From the NCBI RefSeq assembly GCF_016583985.1, contig NZ_NRSD01000007.1, positions 114,313 to 178,312 of the forward strand: a stretch of 64,000 bases of DNA. Reading direction: 5' to 3'. The translations under genes and the position numbers were made by a program. The stretch's first letter is position 1. Every line of letters starts with the position of its first letter. This document shows, in pieces, positions 41,146-52,000 of the stretch. The notes under the pieces are model-generated. The model was not told where the DNA came from. It worked only from the letters and a program-made list of their open reading frames with translations, and searched no databases. Source of the DNA: Thiocapsa imhoffii. Its GTDB lineage: Bacteria; Pseudomonadota; Gammaproteobacteria; Chromatiales; Chromatiaceae.

Positions 41146-43524
41146 ATGCGATTCAGTGAGGCGTGGTTACGGGAGTGGGTGAGCCCCCCGGTCGACACTC
41201 GGCAATTGGCCGATCAACTGAGCATGGCTGGCCTCGAAGTCGATGCCGTCGAGCCCGCGGCGCCTGCTTTTGATGGGGTGCGGATCGGCTGGGTCACGTC
41301 CGTCGAGGCGCATCCCGATGCCGCGAAGCTGCGGATCTGTCGCGTGGATCTCGGTGAGGATGAACCACTGCAGATCATCTGCGGCGCCGCGAATGTGGCC
41401 GCGGGCATGAAGGTGCCGGTTGCGACCATCGGTGCCGTGTTGCCGGGCGACTTCAAGATCAAACGCGCCAAGCTGCGCGGCGTTGCCTCCCACGGGATGA
41501 TCTGTTCGGCGAAGGAACTCGGACTCGCGGAGTCCTCGGACGGGATCCTGGCATTGCCGGCGGACGCGCCTGTCGGCGAGGACATCCGGGCCTGGATGGC
41601 GCTCGACGATCAGTGTCTTGAAGTCGACCTGACCCCTGATCGTGGCGATTGCTTGAGTGTCAGTGGCCTTGCCCGTGAGGTTGCTGCCATCAACGGCATG
41701 ACCTTGATGCCATCGGCCATCCACCCGGTGGTGCCGCTGCGGGAGACGCAAATCCCGGTGCGCGTGCTCGCGCCGGCGGCCTGTCCGCGGTATGCCTGCC
41801 GGATCATTCGCAACATCGATTCCTCGGCCGTCACGCCCTGGTGGATCACCGAGCGTCTGCGCCGCAGTGGCCTGCGTCCGATCAGCCCGGTCGTCGATGT
41901 GACGAACTATGTGATGCTCGAGCTGGGTCAACCCATGCATGGATTCGATCTCGCGACGCTGGACGGCGAGATCCAGGTGCGACAGGCGGTGGCGGGAGAG
42001 TCCTTGCGGCTGCTCAATGGCGAGACCCTGACCTTGCGTGACGACACCCTGGTGATCGCCGATCGACACCGGCCGGTGGCCCTGGCTGGCATCATGGGGG
42101 GAGCGGAGACCGGTGTTGGCGACGCGACGCGGGATGTGTTGCTCGAGAGCGCCTTCTTCAGCCCGCAGGCGATCAGTGGGCAGGCACGCTCCTATGGACT
42201 GCACACGGATTCCTCGCACCGCTTCGAGCGGGGTGTCGACCCGCTGCTGCAAGAGCGCGCGATCGAACGTGCCACCCACCTGTTGTTCACGATCGTTGGG
42301 GGCGAACCCGGACCCGTCGTGATGGTGGAGACGGAGGCGGATATGCCTCGGCGTAGACAGCAGTTGTTGCGCCGGGCGCGGATCGCGCAGATCCTTGGAG
42401 TGGTGATGCCCGACGACAGGGTCACCGAGATCCTGCAGCGTCTAGGAATGATGGTGTCGCCGCATCAGGAGGGTTGGCTCGTTACCGCGCCCAGTTCCCG
42501 CTTCGATCTGGTTGAGGAGGTTGACCTGATCGCCGATCTGGGACGTATTCATGGTTACGAGCGCATTCCGGTCGCGCGCAATCGCTCGGTCTCCGTGACC
42601 CGTGTCGCTGCGGAAGCCCATTTTGACTTGGATCGGGCGCGGTTGGCGCTGGTCTCGCGTGGCTTCCAGGAGGTCATTACCTACAGTTTCATCAGTCCTG
42701 ACTTGCAGGAGCGTGTCGATCCGGAACAGGAGGTCTTGCGGTTGGCCAATCCGCTGAGTGCCGAACTCTCCGTCATGCGAACCAGTCTCTGGCCAGGACT
42801 GCTGCAGACGGCGCGTTACAATCAAGCACGGCAGCTGGAGCGGGTGCGGATCTTCGAGTCAGGTTTGCGCTTCCGGCTCGGCGCGGAAGGATTGACTCAG
42901 ACTCCGGGGCTGGGCGGACTCATCGTTGGACCGCCTGATCCCGAGCAGTGGGGATTGCCGCGGCGTGCCGCTGACTTCTACGATCTCAAGGCGGATGTCG
43001 AGGCACTGCTGGTGCTCACGGGGGCGCCAGAGCGTTTCAGTGTCCACCCGGATGCCCATCCGGCATTGCACCCGGGGCAGGCTGCTCGCATCGAGTGCGC
43101 GGGAGAGCCTGTTGGGTGGCTCGGAATGTTGCATCCAAGCCTGGCGGCGTCGCTCGATCTTATTGGGAACGCCTATCTGTTCGAGTTGGATCTCGACGCC
43201 ATGAGTCTCGGCGTCCTGCCGAAGTTTTCACCCATCTCGCGCTTTCCGAGTATTCGTCGCGACATCGCCATCACGGTCGACGAAGCGGTCAGCTACGAGG
43301 CCATTGCATCCAGCATTCGTGCCGTTGAGACTGAATTACTGCGCGATCTGGTACTGTTTGACGTCTACACCGGCCAAAACATTGAATCGGGACAAAAAAG
43401 TCTCGCACTTGGATTGATTTTACAGGCTCGTTCTCAGACACTGACCGACAGTGTCATTGATGAGACGGTGGGGCGGATCCTAGACCGACTCGCCGTGGAT
43501 TTTGGCGCGACATTGAGGAAATGA
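41146..43524 (+). CDS. pheT: Phenylalanyl-tRNA synthetase beta subunit
   Basis: A 792-residue, full-length beta subunit. Domains: N-terminal helix, OB/EMAP-like tRNA-binding domain (about 40-150), B3/B4 editing domain, B5 with [20 protein letters not shown], catalytic-like core without active residues ([16 protein letters not shown]), and a C-terminal ferredoxin-fold anticodon-binding domain (about 700-792, [14 protein letters not shown]). It edits Tyr-tRNA(Phe) and recognises the tRNA. ATG 41146 is clear. ihfA follows after 4 bases, so the two are co-transcribed. Confidence 0.98.
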   Translation: MRFSEAWLREWVSPPVDTRQLADQLSMAGLEVDAVEPAAPAFDGVRIGWVTSVEAHPDAAKLRICRVDLGEDEPLQIICGAANVAAGMKVPVATIGAVLPGDFKIKRAKLRGVASHGMICSAKELGLAESSDGILALPADAPVGEDIRAWMALDDQCLEVDLTPDRGDCLSVSGLAREVAAINGMTLMPSAIHPVVPLRETQIPVRVLAPAACPRYACRIIRNIDSSAVTPWWITERLRRSGLRPISPVVDVTNYVMLELGQPMHGFDLATLDGEIQVRQAVAGESLRLLNGETLTLRDDTLVIADRHRPVALAGIMGGAETGVGDATRDVLLESAFFSPQAISGQARSYGLHTDSSHRFERGVDPLLQERAIERATHLLFTIVGGEPGPVVMVETEADMPRRRQQLLRRARIAQILGVVMPDDRVTEILQRLGMMVSPHQEGWLVTAPSSRFDLVEEVDLIADLGRIHGYERIPVARNRSVSVTRVAAEAHFDLDRARLALVSRGFQEVITYSFISPDLQERVDPEQEVLRLANPLSAELSVMRTSLWPGLLQTARYNQARQLERVRIFESGLRFRLGAEGLTQTPGLGGLIVGPPDPEQWGLPRRAADFYDLKADVEALLVLTGAPERFSVHPDAHPALHPGQAARIECAGEPVGWLGMLHPSLAASLDLIGNAYLFELDLDAMSLGVLPKFSPISRFPSIRRDIAITVDEAVSYEAIASSIRAVETELLRDLVLFDVYTGQNIESGQKSLALGLILQARSQTLTDSVIDETVGRILDRLAVDFGATLRK

Positions 43525-43528
43525 CTCT

Positions 43529-43828
43529 ATGGCATTGACCAAGGCCGACATGGCCGAGCATCTGTTCGATGAACTTGGCCTAAACAAGCGTGAGGCAAAA
43601 GACATCGTCGAGATGTTTTTTGAGGAGATCCGTGCGGCGTTGGAGCGGGGCGAGCAAGTGAAATTGTCCGGCTTCGGCAACTTCGATCTGCGGGAAAAGA
43701 AAGAGCGTCCCGGCCGGAATCCCAAAACGGGCGAGGAGATTCCGATCACTGCCCGCCGTGTCGTCACGTTCCGTCCCGGGCAGAAACTCAAACAACGGGT
43801 TGAAGCTTATGCTGGAACCGATCGATAA
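43529..43828 (+). CDS. ihfA: Integration host factor subunit alpha
   Basis: A 99-residue DNA-bending protein of the HU/IHF family. The alpha-subunit start [24 protein letters not shown], the [13 protein letters not shown] strand pair and [20 protein letters not shown] (beta arm with the intercalating Pro) are all present. It pairs with IhfB from elsewhere in the genome. It is the usual gene after pheT. Its last 20 bases overlap the following MerR-type gene. Confidence 0.98.
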   Translation: MALTKADMAEHLFDELGLNKREAKDIVEMFFEEIRAALERGEQVKLSGFGNFDLREKKERPGRNPKTGEEIPITARRVVTFRPGQKLKQRVEAYAGTDR

Positions 43829-44183
43829 CAGCGAGGATAACGGCCCGGGTGATCTGCCGCCGATTCCAGGGAAGCGTTATTTCACCATCGGCGAAGTGAG
43901 TGAACTCTGCGGGGTCAAGCCTCATGTGTTGCGTTACTGGGAACAGGAGTTCCCGCAGCTCAAGCCGGTCAAGAGACGGGGCAATCGTCGCTATTATCAA
44001 CGACATGACGTGCTCTTGGTCCGGCAGATTCGCAGTCTCCTCTACGACCAGGGGTTCACCATCGGTGGTGCCAGATTGCAACTGAGTGGGGAAGGGGCCA
44101 AACAGGATCAGAGCCAAGCCCATCAGATCCTCCGGCAGATGCGGGCGGAACTTGAAGAGGTTCTCCAGCTCCTTCGTCGTTGA
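43809..44183 (+). CDS. MerR-family regulator downstream of ihfA
   Basis: A 124-residue regulator. The N-terminal winged helix-turn-helix reads [30 protein letters not shown], then [36 protein letters not shown], and a short C-terminal coiled coil for dimerisation. No metal-binding Cys cluster is visible, so its effector is unknown. This small MerR gene after ihfA is a common gammaproteobacterial arrangement. ATG 43809 overlaps the ihfA end by 20 bases. Confidence 0.93.
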   Translation: MLEPIDNSEDNGPGDLPPIPGKRYFTIGEVSELCGVKPHVLRYWEQEFPQLKPVKRRGNRRYYQRHDVLLVRQIRSLLYDQGFTIGGARLQLSGEGAKQDQSQAHQILRQMRAELEEVLQLLRR

Positions 44184-44208
44184 CGACAGCGTTGCTTCGG
44201 CCTAACAT
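44180..44208 (+). promoter_or_regulatory. Sigma-70 promoter of tRNA-Pro
   Basis: TTGACG (44180-44185) and TAACAT (44203-44208) are 17 bases apart, ending 12 bases before the mature tRNA. The -35 box overlaps the stop codon of the MerR-type gene. Confidence 0.65.
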
Positions 44209-44220
44209 GATGAGTCTTTC

Positions 44221-44299
<79 letters not shown>

Positions 44300-44308
44300 A
44301 CAATCAAG

Positions 44309-44340
44309 CGGTGAGCTGGGAAACCGGCTCGCCGTTTTTT
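44309..44340 (+). terminator. Rho-independent terminator after tRNA-Pro
   Basis: CGGTGAGC (44309-44316) pairs with GCTCGCCG (44327-44334), one G-T pair, followed by six T residues. The next 299 bases up to the patatin gene hold no supported gene. Confidence 0.8.
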
Positions 44341-44639
44341 GTTATCGGCCGAAAAATTATTTTGTAGTCGCGTCCGTAGGTCGCGTGCTGGATCGGCAAC
44401 CCTGCTTGACCTAACTTGCCTGCATCGCCGACATCGAGCGCCCAGCCGCCGCAGCGACCGCCCTGCGCCAGTCGGTGAGGGACGGCTCGATCGAACCCGG
44501 CCGGCAAGCGGGTGCGACCGGGAACCGCAGATTCGTCCGCTGAGAGGACATCATGTGACTTGGTCTTGCGGTGGGGTTACGATGCCCCCGCGTGCTCAAC
44601 CCCATGAGCCCTATCCGCCAGCCTCGGAGGCAAAACAAG

Positions 44640-45830
44640 ATGACCTTGAAGCACATCGCATGCTTGATCGCGATGACAGCCGTTCTGCTCGCCCAAGGCT
44701 GTGCAGGACCGGTGCGCAAGGAGGCCGTTCCGGCCGCGTTCACCGACCAAGCCGTCATCCCCGGCATGGCCGAGGTGCGTTACCGTGTCGGCATCGACAC
44801 CGAGGCGCTCCAGCGCGAGGGCATCGCCTCGGTGCGGCGCGAGCAGGCATTCCTTGCCTCAACCGGCCAACGCGGCGGCTTGCCCCCCGCAACCTTCCTG
44901 GCCGTCTCGGGTGGCGGCGACAACGGCGCCTTCGGCGCCGGGCTGCTCAACGGCTGGACCGCGGCGGGCGATCGGCCGGAATTCAAACTGGTCACCGGCG
45001 TCAGCACCGGTGCCCTCATTGCGCCCTTTGCCTTTCTCGGCCCGGCCTACGACGAGCAGCTCAAACGCTTCTACACGACCACCGGTCCCACGGACATCGC
45101 CAGGCCACGTTCCTTGTTGGCGGCAGTGACGAGCGACGCCCTGGCGGACAATGCCCCACTCTGGAAATTGGTCAGCAGGGAGGTCGATCAGTCGTTGCTG
45201 GACGCCATTGCCCGCGAATACGACAAAGGGCGTTTGCTGTTCGTCGCCACCGTGGACCTGGATGCACGTCAGACGGTGCTCTGGAACCTGACCAAGATCG
45301 CCGCAAGCAAGGATCCGAATGCGCTCGACCTGTTCCGATCACTCATGATCGCCTCCGCCTCCATCCCCGGCGCCTTCCCGCCCGTCATGATCGATGTCGA
45401 GGCCAACGGGCAGGCCTACCAGGAGATGCATGTCGACGGCGGCACCATGTCGCAGGTCTTCGTCTATCCGCCGTCACTCGACATCGAAGCGCTCTCCCGC
45501 AAGCTCGGGACTCAGCGCGAGCGGCGGGCCTATATCATTCGCAATGCGCGTCTCGACCCGGAATGGGCTCAAGTCGAGCGACGGACCATGAGCATCGCCG
45601 GCCGGGCGATCTCATCGCTCATCCACACCCAGGGCATCGGCGATCTGTACCGAATCTATCTCACGAGCGACCGCGACGGCGTGGACTTCAACCTGGCTTA
45701 TGTGCCTGCGAGCTTCAATGTTCCGCATCGGGAGGAGTTCGATACCGAGTTCATGCGAGCCCTCTACCAGACCGGCTACGACATGGCGGCAGAAGGCTAC
45801 CCCTGGGAGAAGGCGCCGCCGGGGTTCTGA
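44640..45830 (+). CDS. Patatin-like phospholipase, lipoprotein
   Basis: The 396-residue protein begins with a lipoprotein signal: hydrophobic CLIAMTAVLLAQ then lipobox LAQGC (Cys21 or so), so it is probably anchored in the outer membrane. The patatin fold follows: oxyanion loop SGGGDNGAFGAGLL, nucleophile elbow GVSTG with Ser122, and catalytic Asp266 in the DGG motif. The pair Ser-Asp predicts lipid acyl hydrolase activity. ATG 44640 has GGAGG 9 bases upstream; longer in-frame starts would hide the signal peptide. It stands alone; the substrate is unknown. Confidence 0.9.
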   Translation: MTLKHIACLIAMTAVLLAQGCAGPVRKEAVPAAFTDQAVIPGMAEVRYRVGIDTEALQREGIASVRREQAFLASTGQRGGLPPATFLAVSGGGDNGAFGAGLLNGWTAAGDRPEFKLVTGVSTGALIAPFAFLGPAYDEQLKRFYTTTGPTDIARPRSLLAAVTSDALADNAPLWKLVSREVDQSLLDAIAREYDKGRLLFVATVDLDARQTVLWNLTKIAASKDPNALDLFRSLMIASASIPGAFPPVMIDVEANGQAYQEMHVDGGTMSQVFVYPPSLDIEALSRKLGTQRERRAYIIRNARLDPEWAQVERRTMSIAGRAISSLIHTQGIGDLYRIYLTSDRDGVDFNLAYVPASFNVPHREEFDTEFMRALYQTGYDMAAEGYPWEKAPPGF

Positions 45831-45912
45831 CGACTCCGGATCGACAGCCTCCAAGACCGGCGTGTGCTCGCCGGACGACGCACCGCGGTCCGTCACGAAT
45901 CCTGACCGTGGA

Positions 45913-46722
45913 TCAAGACCCTGAATTCGATCCAGAATAGAGTTCGGGTCTGCGATCGTCGAAGACCGGGATCCGGGCGCGCGTCTGAGCGATGAGCGAC
46001 AGGTCGAGTTCAGCGATGAGCAGCTGGGGCTGATCGTCGGCCTCGACGAGCATGTCTCCCATGGGGTCGATGATGCAGGATTGCCCGCAAAAGCGGTTGT
46101 TTGCATCGCTTCCCGCACGATTGCAGGCGATCACGAACATCTGGTTTTCGATGGCTCGGGCCTGAAGGAGTGTGCGCCAGTGCGCGCAACGCGGTTCTGG
46201 CCATTCAGCCGGGATCACCACGGCGCAGGCGCCGGCGAGGGCATAAGAGCGGAACAATTCCGGAAAGCGCAAATCGTAACAGATCGCTAATCCAAAGAGT
46301 CCCCAGCCCGTGTCGACAAGTTCGAGACGTTCGCCCGCGGTGAGATAGCGATCCTCCTGCATCAGACCAAATAAGTGGGTCTTGCTATAGGCGGCGCGCG
46401 TCTGGCCGGTGGCGTCAACATAGACGGCGGTGTTGGCGATCCGTCCAGGCTCCAAGCGGGCAAGGCAGGAGCCGAGGATGGCGATCCCGTGGGCGCGTGC
46501 GAGTGATGCGGTTGCTTTGAAGATGCCGGCATCGATCGCCGTGGCATGATCCTCGGCGCGGGCCAGGTCATAGCCGGTTGACCAGAGTTCCGGGAAGACA
46601 ATCAGGTCAGCGCCCTGTTCAGCCGCCTCGGCGGTCCAGGACCGCACCTGCGCGAGGTTCGCGGCTGGATCACCCCAAACGAGGTTCAACTGCCCGAGGG
46701 CGATCGTCATGCGTGCATTCAT
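45913..46722 (-). CDS. Nitrilase-superfamily carbon-nitrogen hydrolase
   Basis: A 269-residue amidase with the full Glu-Lys-Cys triad: Glu45 in VFPELW, Lys114 in YSKTHLF, Cys148 in ICYDLRFPE. The RFPE after the Cys and overall length resemble omega-amidase/YafV-type members, which hydrolyse alpha-keto amides, but predicted amidase is as far as the sequence supports. It starts at ATG 46722 and is divergent from the NRPS cluster, so membership in that pathway is uncertain. Confidence 0.88.
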   Translation of the reverse strand: MNARMTIALGQLNLVWGDPAANLAQVRSWTAEAAEQGADLIVFPELWSTGYDLARAEDHATAIDAGIFKATASLARAHGIAILGSCLARLEPGRIANTAVYVDATGQTRAAYSKTHLFGLMQEDRYLTAGERLELVDTGWGLFGLAICYDLRFPELFRSYALAGACAVVIPAEWPEPRCAHWRTLLQARAIENQMFVIACNRAGSDANNRFCGQSCIIDPMGDMLVEADDQPQLLIAELDLSLIAQTRARIPVFDDRRPELYSGSNSGS

Positions 46723-47089
46723 GGTCTACAGCCTCCGCTCATGGGGTCATCACCTCGCTCGGTGAGTATGCGCGGCTGGGGAAGGCCGTATCAAGTCGTT
46801 CGCCTGCTGCGCGCGGGCGGGCCCCGGCATGCGAGGAGCATGAGCCGCGCGCAACCCGGACGACAATGCTGTACGCGATCAGTCGAATCGGCTGACTTCC
46901 CACTTGACCGCGAGGGGTCAGGCACAGGATGCTATAGGATGTTGCGGTCGGTTGTGTCCGTGTCGCGACCTTGTCGTAGGCCGTTTGAGCCACAACTTCA
47001 TCTTTCTTCCGGCTGTCCTCGGCGAGCCGTCTAAGACCCATCGAGATCGTGACACCTTGCCAAATGCCCTGTGGATAAACGCAAACGGT
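46723..47089. other. Divergent intergenic region before NRPS/PKS cluster
   Basis: A 367-base gap with no supported gene. An extended -10-like TGCTATAGG lies at 46930-46938, but no matching -35 at 16-18 bases; TTGACC at 46904-46909 is 23 bases away. It is the likeliest place for the cluster promoter, though not a convincing one. Confidence 0.4.
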
Positions 47090-48988
47090 ATGGACGCACG
47101 ACACGTCAACTGTACAGCACCCCCGGCGAAGACGATCTACAGCCTCTTTGACAGCGCCGTCGATCGCTCCGCGGACCATATAGCCCTCGTCCATGCCGTC
47201 CCTGGGGCGTCTCGAAGCTGGACCTATCGTGCGCTCCGCCAGGCCGTGGAGGCAGCGTCCGCGCGGTTCGCGGGGGAGGGCGTCTTACCCGGGGACATCG
47301 TTGCCGTGATCGCCGATCGGCAACTCGAAACCATCGCGGCCTATCTCGCGGCGATGCGGCTCGGCGCGGCCTATCTCCCGATCGACCCACGGTTTCCAAT
47401 CGATCGAATTCGCTACATGCTTAGTGATGCCGAGCCCCGCCTGGTGCTGGCCGAGCGAGCCGTTGCGGGGCTGGAGACGCGAGCGCTGATCGAGTCAGCC
47501 GCGGCGGCGGATGCGGTCAAGATGCACGAGCAAAGCCCGCTCAAGGTCCCCGAGGACGATCCAGAGCGCGCTGCCTGCATCATGTATACCTCGGGCTCGA
47601 CGGGCGCGCCCAAAGGCGTCGTGCTCCCGCACCGCAGTCTGGTCCGCCTTCTGTGGGGCGCGGACTACTATGATTTCGGCGCTGATCGTGTCTTCCTGCA
47701 ACTGAGCGCGTTGACCTTCGACGTCTCGATCCTCGAGATCTTCGGCGCGCTCGTGCACGGTGGAACCTCGGTTCTCTTTCCCACGCATGGGGTGCCTGAC
47801 CTTGAGTTGTTGCGAGCCGTGGTGCGTGATCATGGCGTCACCACGACCTGGCTGACCACGTCCCTATTCAACAGCATCGTCAGCCTTGATCCGAGCGTCT
47901 TGCAGGGGCTGCACACCATTTTGATCGGCGGCGAGGCACTCTCCGCGCCCCATGTTCGGCTGGCGCAACGGGCCTTGCCCGAGTTGCAACTGATCAATGG
48001 CTACGGCCCAACCGAGAACCATATCAGTACGTGCTACCAGATCCCGAATCCACTGCCACAGGAGTGGGCGTCGATTCCAATCGGCCGCCCGATCACGGGC
48101 AGCACCGCCTATGTGCTCGATGAGCAGGGTGCGCCGGTTGCGGCCGGCCAGGTCGGCGAACTCTACGTCGGCGGCTACGGGGTGGCGCTCGGTTATCTGA
48201 ATAAACCCGAACTGACCGCCGAGCGTTTCTTGCCCGATCCCTTTATCGAAATGCCCGGGCTGCGGATGTATAAAACCGGTGATCTGGTGCGTGACCTCGG
48301 GGACGGTTGCTTGGATTACCTCGGACGCAATGACACCCAGGTCAAGATTCGCGGTCATCGTATTGAGTTAGGCGAGATCGAGAATGTGCTCCTCTCCCAT
48401 CCTCAGGTGACGGATGCAAAAGTCCGCCTCAAGCACGACGGCCACGGTGAGAAGCACTTGGTCGCCTATTATCTGACCGATGGCGTCGATCTCACAGACC
48501 TTGGTGACTGGCTGTCGCGGAAGCTGCCGGCCGCCATGGTGCCATCTCAGATCGTGCGCCTGGCCTATATCCCTCTCAATCAGAATGGCAAACTCGACGA
48601 ATCACGTTTGCCCAACCCATTCGACACGGATCCAAGCGATCAGGTGGAGGGAACGGGATCCATTCTCGAGGCGTCGCTGAACTGGGCGAGCGTGCCCGAA
48701 CTGATCGAGGCCCTCTGGCGTCTCGTGTTACCGCCAGGGCAAGGCTTTTCGCACACGGATAGTTTTTTTCAGGTTGGCGGGACCTCGCTGGGGACGCTGC
48801 AGGTCGCGGCTCGGTTGAGTCGCGAACTCGATCGCCCCATTCCTGTGATCAAGTTGTTTGAGTTTCCGACGATCGAGCGTCTGGCGGCCTATCTGTCCGG
48901 AGCGGACGCGTCCCGTCCGCTCGATGCGGCTCAGGACCGTGCCGCGCGTGCCCGGCAGGCGCGGGAACGTCGGCGCGGTACACGTTAG
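47090..48988 (+). CDS. NRPS loading module: adenylation plus carrier domain
   Basis: The 632-residue protein has a full adenylation domain: A3 YTSGSTGAPKG, A5 GYGPTEN, A7 YKTGDLV, A8 GRNDTQVKIRGHRIELGEIE, A10 NGKLD. A carrier domain follows with Ser566 in GGTSL for the phosphopantetheine arm. There is no condensation domain, so it acts as an initiation module that activates and loads the first unit. Pocket residues read by eye are D-V-L-W-L-G-G-I-S, nearest to codes for aliphatic residues such as valine, with low certainty. ATG 47090 was chosen because it begins the folded domain; its ribosome site is weak. The next gene follows 20 bases later. Confidence 0.88.
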   Translation: MDARHVNCTAPPAKTIYSLFDSAVDRSADHIALVHAVPGASRSWTYRALRQAVEAASARFAGEGVLPGDIVAVIADRQLETIAAYLAAMRLGAAYLPIDPRFPIDRIRYMLSDAEPRLVLAERAVAGLETRALIESAAAADAVKMHEQSPLKVPEDDPERAACIMYTSGSTGAPKGVVLPHRSLVRLLWGADYYDFGADRVFLQLSALTFDVSILEIFGALVHGGTSVLFPTHGVPDLELLRAVVRDHGVTTTWLTTSLFNSIVSLDPSVLQGLHTILIGGEALSAPHVRLAQRALPELQLINGYGPTENHISTCYQIPNPLPQEWASIPIGRPITGSTAYVLDEQGAPVAAGQVGELYVGGYGVALGYLNKPELTAERFLPDPFIEMPGLRMYKTGDLVRDLGDGCLDYLGRNDTQVKIRGHRIELGEIENVLLSHPQVTDAKVRLKHDGHGEKHLVAYYLTDGVDLTDLGDWLSRKLPAAMVPSQIVRLAYIPLNQNGKLDESRLPNPFDTDPSDQVEGTGSILEASLNWASVPELIEALWRLVLPPGQGFSHTDSFFQVGGTSLGTLQVAARLSRELDRPIPVIKLFEFPTIERLAAYLSGADASRPLDAAQDRAARARQARERRRGTR

Positions 48989-49008
48989 CGATCAGGCGTC
49001 AGTGATCC

Positions 49009-52000
49009 ATGTCTGAATATGACCCCAATGCCGTGCCGGCTGATGCCATTGCGATCATCGGTCTGTCTGGTCGTTTTCCAGGTGCCGGTGATGCGCGCGC
49101 CTTCTGGCGGAATTTGCTTCAAGGACGTGAGTCCATCACCTTTTTCGAGCAGGATGAACTCGATCCAGCCGTCGCCGAGGAGGCAGGTGATCCGCTCTAT
49201 ATCCGGGCGAAGGGGATCTTGGAGGGCATCGAGTGTTTCGATGCGACCTTATTCGGTATTCCACCGGCCGAGGCGCGCATGCTCGATCCACAGCAGCGGG
49301 TACTGCTCGAACTCGCTTGGGCGGCGCTCGAGGACGCGGGCTATGGCTCCCCCACGCGGACCGATAAGATCGCGGTCTATGCCGGGACGAACTGGAACCG
49401 CTACGAAACGCTGAATCTCGCAACGCAACCGGAGTTGCTGCGCCGCTACGGTGCGTTCAATGCGGCCCTGGCGAACGAGGCGGATTTTCCGGCCACACGG
49501 ATTTCCTATAAGTTGAACCTCACGGGGCCGAGCGTCAGTCTGTTCACAGCCTGCTCGACCAGCTTGGTCGCGGTGTCCGAAGCGGTCAAGAGTCTCCTGA
49601 ACTACGAGTGTGAGATGGCTCTGGCTGGTGGGGCCTCGATCACCCTGCCACAACGTCAAGGCTATCTGTACCAGGACGGCGGCATGCTCTCGCGCGACGG
49701 GCATACCCGCACCTTCGATGCGGCCAGCAGTGGCACAACCTTCAACGAAGGAGCGGCCTTACTGCTGCTCAAGCGCCTGGAGGATGCGCTCGCGGACCGC
49801 GATCACATCTATGCGGTCATCCGCGGCGCCGCCATCAACAATGATGGCGGCGAAAAGATGAGCTTCACGGCGCCAAGCGTGGCCGGGCAGGCGGACGTCA
49901 TCGCCAGTGCCCTCGCTGCCGCGGATCTTGCACCCGAGAGCATCACCTATATCGAGACCCATGGCACGGCAACGCCGCTGGGCGATCCGATCGAAGTTGC
50001 GGCACTGCATCAGGTGTACGCCCCATCCGCGCAAGCGGGTGCCGGGAGCTGTGTGCTCGGGGCGCTGAAGAGCAATGTCGGACACCTGACCCACGCGGCC
50101 GGTGTGGCGGGTCTCATTAAACTCGCGTTCTGCGTGGAACAAGGGCGCATTCCCGCGACCTTGCACTTCCATGAGCCGAATCCCGCCCTGCATCTCGAGC
50201 AGACGCGGTTTCGCGTGAATCAATGCACGGAAGCCTGGGAGCCTGGTCAGTGGCCGCGGCGGGGCGCTGTCAGCTCCTTTGGCGTGGGCGGAACCAATGC
50301 GCACGTCATCATCGAGCAGGCTCCACGTCAAGAGCCGAGTGACCCCCACACGGCGGTTCCAGTAGCGCTGGTGAGCGCTCGCCATGCCGAGGGACCCACC
50401 CAGTTGGCGCAGGCGCTGGCCGACCGATTGGCCGAGGAGCCGGATCTGAATCTAGGCGATGTGACCTACTCGCTGGCGGTCGGACGACAGGTTTTAGCCC
50501 ATCGTCTCGCGGTGGTGGCGCGCGATCTCGGCGACATGACCGAGACGCTGCGGCGCGGCCGGGGGCCGCGCTTGGTGCGTGGGCAGGCCACGGCTGGGAT
50601 CGATCGTCTCGTCTTCGCCTTTCCTGGGCAGGGTGCGCAACGTCTCGGCATGGGAGCCGACCTCTATCACCAGAACGCGGCATTCCGCGACGCGATGGAT
50701 GCGTGTCTCCAGATCGCCGACGCGCGACTCGATCTGGATTTGCGCACGCTCACGGTCGCGCCGTCGTCCGATGAGTCGATCCAGCACGCCTTGGAGCAGA
50801 CCCGCTACACTCAGCCGGCCCTGTTTGCTATGGGTTACGCCTTGGGACAGGCGCTGATGGCATTCGGGGTGCGACCGGATGTTATGGTCGGACATAGCGT
50901 TGGCGAGTTCGTCGCTGCGACCCTGGCTGGCGTCATGAGCCTCGAGGACGGCATGCACCTGATCATTGAGCGTGCACGCTTGATGCAGGCAATGCCAGCG
51001 GGGGGGATGCTCGCGGTGCATTTGGACGAAGACGCCGCGAGCCGCTTGGCAGAGGCGCATCAACTCACGATCGCCGCCGTCAACGCCCCTGATCTGACAG
51101 TGCTCTCGGGACGGCTCGAGCAGATCGCCGCGGCGGAGCAAGCGCTCGCCGACCGTGGTCTACGTGGCACCCGCTTACGCACCTCGCATGCCTTTCACTC
51201 CGCGATGATGGATCCGGCGGCGGAGTCCTTCGCCGATGCCCTCGCTGACATCGTGCTTCGGGCCCCGCAAATCCCCATTGTCTCCACCGCGACGGGTGCC
51301 GTACTGACCGATGCCGAGGCGACCTCGCACCACTATTGGCAACGACACTTACGAGTCCCGGTCCGTTTCGCCGAGGCCATGCGGACACTCTGTGCCATGG
51401 GGCGCTGTGCGATGATTGAGCTCGGCCCCGGCGCGACCCTCACGGCCTTGGCGAAGCGTCAAAGCGAGGACGAGCATCTGTTCGTCGCGGCACTCGCCGC
51501 GCGCGATCTCACTGAACAAGAGTCGCTGATGTCCGCGCTCGCCCAATTGTGGGTCGACGGCGTTGACATTCCGTGGTCACAGATGTTCGGGGATGAGCGA
51601 CGCGCGCGTGTCAGTTTGCCGACCTATCCGTTCGAGCGACAACGGCACTGGGTCGATCCTGTTCCAATGGCTCCGGTCGCGCCGGCGGTGCCCATCGCCC
51701 CGGACGAGCGCATGCCGCAAGCCGCCGCAGGGACGTCAGCGGATGTGATTCACCCAGCAGCAGTCGAGTCGTGCGAGATGACAAGTCCTCAAGAGAAGCA
51801 TGCTACCGATCCTCACTACGCGCAGATCCTCGCGCGCGTGGTTGCGCTGTTCGAGGATGTGTCGGGTTTGTCGCTGCAAGACATCGATCCACGACAATCC
51901 TTTGTGACGCTCGGTTTTGATTCACTGTTCATGACGCAAGCCAGCGCCGCGCTCAAGCGGGAATTCTCGGTGCCGCTGTCCTTCCGTCAACTCAGCGCCG

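Noticed and set aside
44339..45940. Long open frame on + covering the patatin gene in another phase
   Set aside because: The patatin frame has lipobox, GxSxG and DGG motifs; the other is Arg/Pro-rich without motifs, a high-GC shadow.
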